Below are positions 11,850-22,929 of a stretch of DNA of 64,000 bases, in pieces. The notes beneath the pieces are model-generated. The model had not been told where the DNA came from and did not search any database. It saw only the letters and a program-made list of their open reading frames with translations. A program made the translations under genes and the position numbers. The stretch covers positions 186,001-250,000 of the forward strand of contig WHVA01000030.1 of NCBI GenBank assembly GCA_015179125.1, read 5' to 3'. Position 1 is the stretch's first letter, and each line of letters begins with the position of its first letter. The DNA is from Gautieria morchelliformis. Its lineage: Eukaryota > Basidiomycota > Agaricomycetes > Gomphales > Gomphaceae.

Positions 11850-12885
11850 AAGCTCATAGGATGACCCACCTGCAGCAACTTCAACTGCAGAATCAAGAGC
11901 TGCACAATCAGATTGTTAACGTTCACGACCACTTAGCCCATGCTGCCACCAACGCTGCTATTGCTGCTGCTCAAGCCCTTGCGCCCTCAGTACCTCACAG
12001 TGTCCCTCCATCTACTCGCTCTATCAAAGCAGCAGAACCGGAGAAGTTCAATGGAGACCATGCAGAGACTGAAGGGTTTATCAGGTCTATCAAGTTGTCC
12101 ATCGCTGTCCAGCCAGCATCCTTCCCAGATGAGCGCACAAAGATCCTATATGCTCTTTCCTTCATGACGGGAGGCTCTGCGGAGATATGGGCACACAACG
12201 AGACACAGGCTGTCATTGATGGCACCTCCTCTATATCCACTCTGGAGGGGTTCATTAAACGTGTGGAGGAGGCCTTTGGTGACCCAGATCGTGCCAGAAC
12301 GGCTCGCACTAAGCTGCATGACCTTAGGATGGCGTCAGGAATGTTGGCAGATGAATACACGGCTCAATTTGAGATCCTGGCAGGCAGGACAGGCTTTAAT
12401 GATGAGGCACTCGAGGATGCCTATGCTTGTGGCCTTCCAGCAGGTATCCTTGACAAGATCCACGCCCAGCCCTTTCTTCCATCCAACCTCAAAGCTTGGA
12501 AGGAAGCAGCCTGTCAGATTGACCGCAATCATCGCCATCTGTTAGAGGTCAGGAAGGCACAGACACCTCATGTCCCTAATCGCCCTCCTCCTGCCCGACC
12601 ACTCCACACTCCTGCTACGGCGTTGTCACAGCACCACCCAGTAATGCGACACCTATGGACATTGACTCATCCCGCCACCGCACCGAAACACGGACCTGCT
12701 ACAACTGTAAGAGACCTGGTCACATTTCACCAGACTGTCCTGAACCTCGCAAGCCACGAATCCGTGCAAACCTCACAGAGGCAGACATTGCAGCAATTGT
12801 CTCTAAATCTGTAGCAGCGGCGATGGAGGAACGCAAACAGAAGGTGGAAGCCCCTGTCCAAGAGGAAGGAAAGGGTTTTTAGGCC
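11850..12885 (+). pseudogene. gag of element D
   Basis: Gag with a Gln-rich start (MTHLQQLQLQNQELHNQ), an Ala-rich linker and a capsid-like domain (AAEPEKFNGDHAETEGFI through YACGLPAGI), ending in a CCHC zinc knuckle (CYNCKRPGHISPDC) near 12690-12735. The knuckle binds element RNA during packaging in this family. Broken fossil. Confidence 0.8.
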
Positions 12886-12959
12886 AGTCAGCGGTGAAAG
12901 ACATGCCCCGCTCAACGAATCGGTTTCAGTTCTCAAAACATGTACAATAGGGATCACAG

Positions 12960-15900
12960 GCGATATGATGCATCCTTCTCCTATCCCTGATCGAACTGAA
13001 ACCAAACCAGCCATGCCAAAAAACCAACCCATCGCTCCAGTTGCTAATGCAAACCTTCCAGTCCCTCTATATGTCCGTACTGCTGACCTCCGCCAAGCAC
13101 CAAAGTACCTCTCAAGGTCCACTCCGTTGACACAGGGCATCCACTTGCAATTGACTCCCTCCTTGACAGTGGTGCTACAGGGATGTTCATCGATGTGGAG
13201 TTTGTGAGGGAACACAGGCTTCGGACCCGCCCCCTACCCTGTGCCATCCCCGTCTACAATATTGATGGTACCCCAAATGAGGCTGGCTCAATCAAGGAAG
13301 AAGTCGACCTCATTTGCACCTTTGGGGATCATATGGAATATGCCACGTTCTCTGTCACGAGCCTTGGATGACTTGCCATCATTCTTGGACACACATGGCT
13401 TGTTGAACACAACCCAGAAGTTGACTGGTGTACAGGAGATGTGAAGATGACACGCTGTCCCAAGTCATGTGGGGGCAGACCTGTTGTCAGAGGGCCCACA
13501 GTCGAAACTGTTCCAGAAGAGAGTGTAGATCAAGAGGAGGTTCCCATACAGCACACCCGCTCCCTACTTGAGGAAGGAGACAGGACCTTTGTCATCTTTG
13601 TGAATGAGAGTCCTGAAATGATTGGCGCAGGCTGGACTGTCTCCCAACAGCTTGCTGAACAGGCCAGCAAGTCTGCACCAGTCAGATCCTTCAAGGACCT
13701 TGTCCCTAAACCATACCAGGAGTTCAAGGATGTGTTTTCTAAGGAGTCATTTGACCAACTGCCTCCTCGTAAGCCCTGGGACCATGCAATTGAGCTCACT
13801 CCAGGTGCACAACCCTTCAGCACAAAGGTTTACCCAATGTCACCGGTTGAGCAAAGGGAACTGGATAACTTACTAACGCTTATCGGGCGTTCTCGTAGAT
13901 CAATCAAGACTTCTTTTTTTCCAGAGTAACGTGGCATATTGCAGTACTTGAGGAGAACCTGAAGAGCCATCGTATCCGTCCTTCCAAGTCACCTATGGCA
14001 TCTCCAGTCTTCTTTGTGAAGAAAAAGGACGGCAGTCTTAGATTTGTGCAAGACTACCGGAAGCTCAATGATATAACAATCAAGAATGCCTATCCTTTGC
14101 CCCTTGTTCCAGACATCATGAATAAGATTGCTGCTGGAAGGGCTAAATACTTCACAAAGCTTGACATTCGCTGGGGATATAATAATGTACGCATAAAAGA
14201 GGGAGATGAGTGGAAGGCAGCCTTTCAGACAAATAGGGGCCTGTATGAACCTCTAGTCATGTTCTTTGGACTCACGAACAGCCCAGCAACCTTCCAGACA
14301 ATGATGAATGACATCTTCAAGAGTCTCATCGATGAAGGGGTTGTGGTGGTGTTCATGGACGACATTCTCATCTTCACAGAGTCGCTTGAAGAACATCGTA
14401 GGATTGTACAACGTGTCTGTTACGACCGTTCATTTCCGACTTCCGACCCTCAGTTCCGCCACACCTTTCCGCTCCTCCAATATATTCCGCAACACATTCC
14501 GCCCCTCCGATATTTCCGACATTCCGCCCCTTGTACATTTCCTTGTTCTTTCGACTCTATTACTCAGACCCACCGGACCCACCTCACCGTCCATCAAGAC
14601 CATATATCCGGCCACCCTTGTAATTCGTTGTCAGATATGTTTTCCCGACCCCTTGTTCTTTGCCATTGTTCTACCTTACCCTGAACCCCCCTTGTAGTCC
14701 CATTGTTCCCAATAGCTAGTTCCCACACATTGTCTACTCGACTTCTGCTTCCTCCGGAATTTGCTTAGTACCATATCATTACCTGTTGTCTCAGCTCTTT
14801 GTATAAAAGCCTGTCATGTATGTCTCTCTTTCTGCAATCAGATAATCGCCTTCAATACTTGATTTCCTTCGCTCCATCTCCTGTTCTTAGCACAGCGAGT
14901 CTAGCAAGATCTCAGTCTCTCCCCGCCTTCCGTCTTCCGCCTTCCGCCTCAGTTTCCGACTCAAGTTCCGACCAACCTCTAGCTAAATACTTTCCGACCT
15001 CCGACTCAGTTCCAAAATACTTAGGACGATAGTTCATCGGGGGCACAACCTATAAGTTGAAGCCACTGTCCTTTCCAGTTCCGACTTAGTGGAAATCTCA
15101 ATACGTAACAGTGTCCTTGAAATCCTCCGGGCCAACAACCTGTACCTCAAACCTGAAAAATGCCTATTTGAGCAACTAGAGGTGGAGTATCTCGGCCTCA
15201 TCCTCTCTCAAGGACAGGTTGCCATGGACCCAGTCAAGGTTGCAGGGGTGCGGGACTGGCCAATACCACGTAACACCACTGAAGTCAAATCATTCCTTGG
15301 TTTCATCAACTTCTACTGTAGATTTGTGGAGGACTTCTCACACATTGCAAAGCCCCTCAACCAGTTGACAAACAGGATGCCCAATGGCCTTGGGATCCAA
15401 ATGGCCCAGAGCAAGCGTCCTTCGACAAGCTCAAACTCCTCATCACCTCAACACCGATCCTTGTCCTCCCTGATCAAGACAAACATTTCCATCTTGAAAC
15501 AGATGCCTCAGCCTATGCCACAGGAGCAGTACTGTCCCAGCTATGTGATGATGGCAAATGGCGGCCTGTGGGGTTTGTCTCCAAAGCCTCAATGATGCTG
15601 AACGCAACTATGCCATCCATGACAAGGAGCTTCTTTCTGTGATTCGGGGATTAGAGGAATGGCGCCACATCTTAGAGGGAACAAAGCACAAGATTGAGAT
15701 TCTCAATGACCATCAGAATCTCACCTACTTCCGCACTGCATAAAACCTGAACCGTCGTCAAGCACGCTGGTCACTCTACCTCTCTCGCTTTGATTTTGAG
15801 CTGATCCATCGGCCTGGTCATCATTCAGCCAAGCCTGATGCACTCTCACAATGTGTGGATCATAAGCGGGGGGAGGAAGACAACCAAAATCAAGTCTTAC

Positions 15901-17450
15901 TTACCCCTGACTTGTTCCACATCAAGGCGAATCCCCCAGAGGCTGGCGTGCAGTTAGTCCCAGGTGAAGGTGATGCTTTCCTCAATTGAGTAAGGAACTG
16001 TGTAGACCGGGATGAAAAGGTTGTCAAGGCTCTCAAAGAACTGGGCTCCTCTGTAAATTTACGAGGAGAAGAGTGGTCTGAACAGGATGGGCTTGTCCTC
16101 TATCACAACAAAGTGTACGTGCCGCTTGATGCAAAACTACGACATGACATAGTGAAAGCGCACCATGACATGCCTCTCACCAGTCACCCTGATCATTGGA
16201 GAACCACTGAACTAGTTGCTCAGAGTTACTGGTGGCCTGGGATGGGACGTTACATTGCAAAATACGTGAAGGCCTGTGACCTGTGCAACCGGACAAAAAC
16301 CTTCCCTGCTTCTCCCATTGGCAAGCTTCTACCAAACCGTATCCCAGACCGTAGATGGCAGGTTATGTCTGTTGACTTGATCATAGAACTGCCTACCAGT
16401 CATGGCTATGATGCTCTCCTTGTTGTCGTCGATCGCCTCTCAAAGCGTGCACATGTCATTCCCACCACTTCAGATGTAACTTCGGTGGGAGTTGCCCGAC
16501 TCTTCCGTGATCATGTTTGGAAACTTCATGGGCTCCCTGAAGAAATCATCAGTGATCGAGGCACACAGTTCATCTTCCAGTTCATGCGTGAACTGAACAA
16601 ACTTCTTGGTGTCAAAGTCGCTGCCTCTACTGCTTATCACCCCCAAACTGATGGACAGGCTGAAAGGGTTAATCAGGAGATTGAGCAATACCTTTGACTA
16701 TTCATCAACCAGCGTCAGGATGATTGGTTCGAATGGATATCCCTGGCCGAGTTTGCCTATAACAACCGAATCCATGCCTCAACCCAGACTACACCCTTCA
16801 TGTTGGACAGTGGCCAACATCCAAGGCTGGGACTGGAACCAGTCCGGGAAACTCGACTTGAGGCCCTGGATGAGTTCACAACGCGGATGGAAGCGGCCAC
16901 AAGAGAAGCTCATTCAGCCCTGTCCAAGGCAGCAGAGGATATGGCACGCTTCTATGACGTGCACCATAAAGCAGCCCCAGTTTATAAGCTTGGTCTGGCT
17001 CAATGCACAAAACATCACAACCACTCACCCAATGAAGAAGCTAGACCACAAGTGGCTAGGCCCCTACACTGTTAATAAGGTGGTCTCACGAAATGCCTAT
17101 GGTCTAAATCTTCCTGCATCCTTTGGTCGCACACATCCAGTGTTCTCTGTCGTCCTGCTTCGGCCATATGAAGATGACCCAATTCTTGAACATCATGCCC
17201 CTCCACACCCCCCCCCCCCCTGTCATACAGGATGGAGCCGAAGAATATGAAGTTGAAAGGATTCTAGACAGCAGGATGTTCCGTGGAAGGTGGGAGTATC
17301 TCGTGCGCTGGAAGGGCTATGGAGCTGCCGACGATCTCTGGCTACCAGCGAAAGATGTCTCTGGGGCAAGGCGACTCGTTAAGGAATTTCACCGGCAGAA
17401 CCCAGAGGCACCTCAGCGTATCTCAGCAGCCACATACATGTCCCTCCCCT
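12960..17450 (+). pseudogene. pol of element D (PR-RT-RH-IN-chromodomain)
   Basis: Protease with the active-site triad DSGAT near 13170, reverse transcriptase ([15 protein letters not shown]; 13995-14400, resuming at 15111 after the S LTR), RNase H (15560-15900), integrase with zinc-binding and catalytic core (16110-16960; PQTDGQAERVNQE near 16640-16680) and a chromodomain (VERILDSR...YLVRWKGYG, about 17240-17350). The chromodomain places it among chromoviruses, where it steers integration to marked heterochromatin. A 13-C run at 17208-17220 precedes the chromodomain. Broken fossil. Confidence 0.85.
14418..15110 (+). repeat. Solo LTR of family S (S1)
   Basis: 693 bp from TGTTACGACC to ATACGTAACA, flanked by GTGTC at 14413-14417 and 15111-15115. 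It sits within the reverse transcriptase region of element D. A TATA-like CTCTTTGTATAAAAGCC lies near 14793-14810. A second copy (S2) is at 54548-55202 in the opposite orientation. Confidence 0.88.
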
Positions 17451-17663
17451 TCCAGAGATTTCAGAACTTCACAGAACCTTCCAGGCAAACTCTCTTCGAC
17501 TGGACAGCAGGCAGGGCTTCTACTCATAATATCAAGGGTCCAGAACCCCAAAGATAAGCAATATCAGCCTCCGCCTGACCAATTCATTCCGATAAGCTAT
17601 ATATCCCCTCTCCACCTGTGACCACTCACTTCCACTGCATCGACCCCACCACATCCATCACCC

Positions 17664-18260
17664 ATGTCCTTTCCCACCATTGAGCTTGTTGCCCTCCCCA
17701 GCTTCGCCCAAAACCTCTCTGACCTGCCAAACATGTCACATGTCGATCCCACCCTCCTGCACGGCTCCGGCTTCTCGTCATCCAGAGCAGCCAGTGAAGC
17801 CAAGCTACAAAGGATGCTTGACTACCGTGATCTCGACGTCGCATGGTCTTCAAAGTGGTCCATCAGCTCTGAGGACCTCACACCAGCGAAGAGTCAGACG
17901 CCCACTCGCCCTGCACTTGCATTCCTCAGACCCCGACACAGACGAGAGAACATGTACTACGTCGGCGACCCTGTCTTCCTCAACGATGGAACCCCCCCTT
18001 GTGGAACCCCCTACACTTTCGAAGGCTGGGTGGGGCGGTGTTTCCGTAACATGGCAGGAGAGCGAATACGTCGAGCAAGGTTCCGAGGGCCGCACTTGCC
18101 CATGGACCCCAATCCCCCTGAGCTCATCATTGACCTGCGCTACCAGGAAGGGAAGGGCCAGGAGAGATGGTGGTCCCACCTGTGGCATACTTGGAAACGA
18201 TGTCTCGGTGGATGTTGGGGGCTAGGTGGCAGCTGTGCTTGTCGGGACGACAAGCATTGA
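17664..18260 (+). other. Extra 3' reading frame of element D
   Basis: An uninterrupted frame of 198 codons lies between the chromodomain and the polypurine tract of D. It shows no domain I recognise. It starts MSFPTIELVALPSFAQNL, has a basic middle and a Trp/Cys-rich end. Many fungal Gypsy elements end shortly after the chromodomain, so about 800 bp of extra sequence here is noteworthy. It could be an accessory frame or a chance opening in untranslated 3' sequence. Confidence 0.4.
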
Positions 18261-18271
18261 GAGGGGGGTGA

Positions 18272-18637
18272 TGTCAGGGTTCACGCATTTCCTTCCACAA
18301 GTTTCTATTTCCTTCCATGAGTTTCCATAACCTTCCGTCAGTTTCCATAACCTTCCATCACATTCCGTCACATTCCATCACATTCCATCACATTCCATCA
18401 CCTTCCATAACCTTCTACAAGTTTCCGTCTCCCCTATTATGTAAGCCTTGCCAGCGCTATAAGACTGTAGCCCGTGTGGTGGCGTTTCCTCAGCTTGATC
18501 TCTGAGGATACCCACTACACAGGCAAGTCCCCATGTATCTATCGTTGGTAGAGTTATAAACTGAGGGTACCCACTACACAGTTGGTCATTATCCTAGTAT
18601 CGGCTCTTATCTCCTTGAGTATCTTTGGTTGTGGCTT
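18272..18637 (+). repeat. 3' LTR of element D (most of it)
   Basis: Matches the 5' LTR of D from TGTCAGGGTTCA to GGTTGTGGCTTC, with a shorter decamer array. The sequence then passes directly into the tail of element A at about 18638. The remaining 21 bp of this LTR type lie next to the other breakpoint at 1170-1190. Confidence 0.85.
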
Positions 18638-19629
18638 CATGGAGACAAGGTGTATCTAGATGCAAGTGACATCCGCACCACACGCCCTTCGCAGAAGCTT
18701 GCCCACCGCTACCTTGGGCCCTTCACAGTGACGCAGAGGGTTGGACGGAATGCATACCGCCTCCGACTTCCGATGTCCATGTCCCGCCTCCACCCCGTCT
18801 TCAACGTGGTGAAGTTACTCCCTATGCTTGAGGACCCAATTCCAGGTCGGAAGGCTCGTCCGCCACCTCCGCTGGAAATTGTAGATGGGGAAGAGCACTA
18901 CGTGGTGGAACGGATCCTGGACAGCCAGTTTGTGTGAGGACGACTCCAATTCCTCGTGAAATGGGAAGGGTATGGGTACGAGGAGAATTCGTGGGCCCCT
19001 GAGCAAGATGTTTCCGCTCCAGACAAACTCCGTGAGTTCTATAGGACACACCCCGGTGCCCCTCGCCGAATCCGCTCGCTGGCATTCCAATCCCTCGTAT
19101 CCTGTGCTTCGAGGACGCAGCACGCTAGGGGGGGGGTGATGTCAGGGGACAGCCTGTTTTCCATTTCCAGTTCCGACACCGCACCCCGTTCCGACTCCAT
19201 TTCCAACACCGCTTCCGGTTCCGATTCCATCTCCGCCTCCGCTTTCGGAAATGATTCCGCTTCGGGGAGAACTTCCACCAGTTCTGTTCGCCTTGCCAGT
19301 TCCACTCCAATTTCCGACTTCCACTCTCGGAACAGTGTCGGAAATAAAGCGACTCACGTAATAGGTGGCATCAAGGGTCGATCAAGGGTCAGGGAGGTCA
19401 GGAGGATGCAGGGTTGATGGCAGGTGCCAAGCGTTGTCCCTGGCTGCACAGCGTAGTATAATACGGGCTCGCTGACATTGGGGGTCCTTAGACTTTTCTC
19501 TTTGGATTTCCCCTTGTCAGGTGATAATCCCCTCTCTTGTATACTCTGTTCATTTATCCAGACTTTGGATTTCCCCTTGTCAGTTGTGTGGTAGTGTGAT
19601 CTCCACAACCAGCCAGGGTTGCCCTTACA
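18638..19629 (+). mobile_element. Element A tail: integrase C-terminus, chromodomain and 3' LTR
   Basis: Matches the C-terminal part of element C pol (61500-61990), including the chromodomain (VVERILDSQFV then FLVKWEGYGYEEN), followed by a purine-rich tract and a 490-bp LTR (19140-19629). It is followed by GCTAT (19630-19634), the same 5-bp duplication found inverted beside the A 5' LTR at 6247-6251. It is therefore the displaced end of element A. Fossil. Confidence 0.85.
19140..19629 (+). repeat. 3' LTR of element A
   Basis: 490 bp, TGTCAGGGGAC to CCCTTACA. It carries two copies of the roughly 63-bp unit around GGATTTCCCCTTGTCAG, against one in the partner LTR at 5820-6246. The extra unit accounts for the length difference. 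Confidence 0.87.
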
Positions 19630-19634
19630 GCTAT

Positions 19635-20059
19635 GGAATGGGGGTCTATATAGCATTGGAACAATAGAAAAAGAAGATCGTGGGTTTGTGGAATGTGGAG
19701 AAATGAGTCATGTGGCTCGTGTCATAGATCCTGGACACAATCCCACTTTGAGGTCAGGTAATTGTCAGGTGACTGTGGAAGAGCAGGTGACTTGGAGCTG
19801 TTTTTGAGGTCATGTGATAGTCATGTGACAATGGGGATTCTTAGCTAAACGACCAAGAGATTGTTGTATCTTATAGACCCAATGTGAGTGTAGCATAGAA
19901 TATTAATACAACCTTTCTTGAGGATATTTGAAACTAATTAACTACCTAGTAAATGTTCATAAATAGGTAGCTACTTTGTGGACGATCCCTAAAAAAAGAG
20001 GGGGAGAAGGAAGAGGAATAATGCCATGTGTTATTGTACACAAGTGAGAACAAGGCAAG
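19635..20059. other. Probable inverted leader of element E; no gene
   Basis: About 425 bp without convincing coding sequence. Because it follows the A target duplication, it should be the sequence that adjoined 6252 before A inserted, so it is probably part of the 5' region of element E read on the minus strand. Purine-rich AAAAAAGAGGGGGAGAAGG near 19990-20010 resembles a polypurine tract. Confidence 0.4.
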
Positions 20060-20765
20060 TAGCAAGGCCTAGCTGTCTCAATTTGGACTTATGTAGGTCT
20101 AGAGAACTGTTTCCAAGATCTGGTTCATGATCTCGGTCTGTCCATCTGCTTGAGGATGATATGCCATGGTAAGAGCTTTTCTCATTCCCATAAGTCTGCA
20201 GATTTCCTTCCAGAAGGTGCTAGTCCACCTGGAATCTCTGTCAGATACAATCTGTCTAGGGATCCCAAACTTGGAAATAATATGCTCAAAAATAGTTTAG
20301 CAGTATCTTCCTCAATAACAGTGCTGTTAGTGGGGATGAAAGTAGCATACTTAGTGAGCTTGTCCACTATAACCAAGATACTGTCGGATCTGAGGCTGTT
20401 GGGTAATTCTGTGATGAAGTCCATGGTAACAACTTCAAAAGGTTTGTCCAGGGTAGGCAAAGGTTGTAGCATTCCAAATGGTGCATGCCTTCTGGGTTTG
20501 GCCTTTGGACAAATATCGCAGCTAACAACAAACCTTTTGACATCTCTACTCATCCTGGGCCAGAAATAAGTGGAGGATAGTTTGTTGTAAGTCCTATGGT
20601 AGCCTGCATGGGCTCCTTCAGTGGTTTCATCATGGACTTCACTGAGGAGCCAGGTTTGTTCACTTTTGGGGATACATAACCTGTCATTCCCATTCCAGTC
20701 TTCAAAGTACAAGAGACCATCTTTTTCATATAATGGAGGCTGCTTTGGGCTGGCCCAATTCGATT
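20060..20765 (-). mobile_element. Ty3/Gypsy integrase fragment
   Basis: Minus-strand reading shows the integrase zinc-binding region (HAGYHRTYNKL then CDICPKAKPRRH) and the catalytic core start (VTMDFITELP then ILVIVDKLTKY). It lacks gag, protease and LTRs nearby and is not obviously of the A, B or D families. It ends where a Copia fragment begins on the other strand. Fossil fragment. Confidence 0.75.
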
Positions 20766-20771
20766 ATTATC

Positions 20772-20998
20772 TCCCACCATGCTGTTTTCTGACAACCAAT
20801 CGGCAATTGCACTCACAAAGGATCATCAGTATCATGCACAAACAAAACATATTGACGTACACTTTCACTTCATCTGCTGGATCATCAAACAAGGAGCCAT
20901 TCGCCTCATGTGTATTGTCCCACCGAAGACATGGTGGCTGATGCACTTACCAAGGCCCTACCATCAACAAAAGTTAAGCATTTTGCGGTAGAGCTCAG
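20772..20998 (+). mobile_element. Ty1/Copia RNase H C-terminal fragment
   Basis: Reads FSDNQSAIALTKDHQYHAQ then TKHIDVHFHFI, the classic C-terminal RNase H block of Copia elements, followed by DALTK-like sequence near the end. This is the only clear Copia coding sequence in the window. A purine-rich stretch and a probable LTR follow at 21022. Fossil fragment. Confidence 0.82.
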
Positions 20999-21021
20999 GC
21001 TAACGGTGGTTTGAGGGTGAG

Positions 21022-21715
21022 TGTAGGAGTGAACGCATAAGCATAATGGCAAACCGCATCACCCTGTGTCACCCCATTGTGACAAAGCATATGCGCAGCC
21101 TCATTGTTCTATATTTTCCTTTGTCCAATGTCCTTATTGTAGTTTTTCTCATTGTTCTACAGGAACTATAAGTAGCTAGTATTTTCTGTACTCAGTACTT
21201 TGCACCGAATGTGAGGGCAACACTAATGACAAAGCCACAACCTAAAGATACTCAAGGAGATAGTGGCCAATGCAAGGACAATAACCAACTGTGTAGTGGG
21301 TATCCTCAGTTTATAAATCTACCAACGATAGATACATGGGGACTTGCCTGTGTAGTGGGTATCCTCAGAGATCAAGCTGAGGAAACGCCACCACACTGGC
21401 TACAGTCTTATAACGCTGGCAAGGTTTACATAATAGGGGAGGTGGAAACTTGTAGAAGGTTGTGGAAACTTGTGGAAGATGGTAGAAACTCGTAGAAGGT
21501 TACAGAAACTGACGGAAGGTTATGGAAACTGACGGAAGGTGACGGAAACTCATGGAAGGAAATAGAAACTTGTGGAAGGAAACACGTGAACCCTGACACC
21601 GAAGCAAGCACTGAGGTAAGAATCGCATTATTAGTCTCGCATTCATTCTAGCTCACCTATACACATTTGTAGTGTTATCGTATAGGTAAAATATTGTTAG
21701 TACTATACTTGTCCA
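21022..21715 (+). repeat. Probable Copia LTR, interrupted by a D-type solo LTR
   Basis: Starts TGTAGGAGTGAACG directly after a GGTTTGAGGGTGAG tract and runs to the D-type LTR at 21210, resuming at 21604. The right end is uncertain, since no second LTR copy is present for comparison. It contains CAGGAACTATAAGTAG, a TATA-like region, near 21160. Confidence 0.5.
21210..21598 (-). repeat. Solo LTR of the D family
   Basis: 389 bp on the minus strand, complete from TGTCAGGGTTCA to TTGCCCTCACA, flanked by CCGAA at 21205-21209 and 21599-21603. Its decamer array differs from those of element D (variants of GTTTCYRTMACCTTC). This intact copy defines the LTR ends used to recognise the split D LTR. Confidence 0.9.
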
Positions 21716-21963
21716 TTAGCATGTGGCTGTCAGGGTAGGTGGGGATCTGAGGGGGGATCTGAGCAGTCCCATCCAGGTGCCATTTGGCACCATGTGCCAC
21801 AAGTCACAGACAGGGTAGCCATCATCTGGCTCTTCCAGGTGACCTGATTTACCATCATGGGCTAGCTTAGGTACAGCAAACAACTTGGAGTTGGCTGAGG
21901 GCATAATGGGTGACGCAGGGCCCATAACATGTTGATAGTAGCACAGTAACTAGACACAAAAGG

Positions 21964-22662
21964 ATTATTCTATTTGGAAACCCCTTGAAACTCCCATGGA
22001 ATAGAAACCCTACCTCCAAAGTGGTTGGCTCTTTGGAAACCCAGGGTGCTCAGCTGCTGTCAGGATTTAGCCAAATTCCTGGTCCTACCTAACTCTTGTG
22101 CGTTCTCACCGGTCTTATGATCCAGTGCCTCCACAGGTTTTCTGGACCCGCACTGAGCTGTGTCATGTGACAACTAGTGGCCTGTGGGGTGCTAGTGCAG
22201 AATTATGTATCCAGCAATTAGGTATGTTTCTGGAGGCCCTTTGTGTGTTATCAGTGCATACTCTTTCAAGCTAACACTGTTGGCAACATGCTCTCATCTC
22301 CTGCACTCCGCCACCTCCATTATTTCTCCCTCATTCTTCCCTTAGCAATTTCTGCTTCCTGACTTCAGCTTTCTGCGCTTCAGTCTATTGGTAAGCTCAA
22401 AGTCAGCTCAAACTTGTTTGAATAGCTGATGCATGTTTGACATTAATGAGTCCAAAGCATAGTCGCGGTAGCTGAGAAAAAACTTAGGTTGCGAAGATAT
22501 AGTTACTCCAGATGTGGTGGCATCAACGCCCTGGAATTGTAGCCGGCACTCGGCCAGACGCCAGCGCTTCGGGCTCTTATAGGTTCTTAGAAAATAACCG
22601 CACTGGGTTTCCGGTGACGTCACTGAAACCCGGGGTTTCGAGGGGTTTCCAAATAGAATAAT
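21964..22662. mobile_element. Terminal-inverted-repeat element (MITE-like), 699 bp
   Basis: Bases 21964-21985 (ATTATTCTATTTGGAAACCCCT) recur as a perfect 22-bp inverted copy at 22641-22662. If the true repeat starts at TTCTATTTGG, a TA dinucleotide flanks both ends, as in Tc1/mariner relatives. There is no transposase frame inside. An internal TGACGTCA palindrome lies near the right end. Confidence 0.7.
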
Positions 22663-22671
22663 ACGACACAG

Positions 22672-22698
22672 GCTCAGTGAACGGGCGGTTCACTGAGC
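22672..22698. repeat. 11-bp inverted repeat
   Basis: GCTCAGTGAAC and GTTCACTGAGC are separated by a 5-base spacer, directly after the inverted-repeat element. A related GGGCGGTTCACTG motif recurs near 22785. The function is unknown. Confidence 0.6.
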
Positions 22699-22827
22699 GT
22701 ATACTATTACTGTACCTAGACAAAAGGGCTACAGAGTGACAAGCACCTATGCATCCAGGCATACAAGAAGATATGCACCTCAGTGATGGGCGGTTCACTG
22801 GTCACTAACTATAATGGTCCGTATACT

Positions 22828-22851
22828 GTCTCGGTCGAGCTCGACCGAGAC
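22828..22851. repeat. Perfect 24-bp palindrome
   Basis: GTCTCGGTCGAG is followed immediately by its exact inverted copy CTCGACCGAGAC. No gene is close. It could be a protein-binding site, an element end, or the centre of an old fold-back. Confidence 0.8.
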
Positions 22852-22929
22852 TACTAACATACTATGAGTCCGATGTCCGGTGCGTCTAACGCGGCCCTGC
22901 GTTCTACGCTTACCGGTTCTTACTCCAAC

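Larger units (their letters stand above)
11405..18637 (+). mobile_element. Ty3/Gypsy element D (chromovirus)
   Basis: Element with 5' LTR (11405-11841), gag, protease, reverse transcriptase, RNase H, integrase, chromodomain, an extra 3' coding region, a polypurine tract near 18260-18270 and most of the 3' LTR (18272-18637). The last 21 bp of that LTR lie at 1170-1190 in inverted orientation. The target duplication GGTGT is at 11400-11404 and, inverted, at 1165-1169. A solo LTR of family S sits inside reverse transcriptase (14418-15110). Broken fossil with several breaks. Confidence 0.88.

Noticed and set aside
20060-20998. Integrase and Copia RNase H pieces as one element
   Set aside because: They are on opposite strands and belong to different superfamilies (Gypsy and Copia), so they are adjacent fragments.
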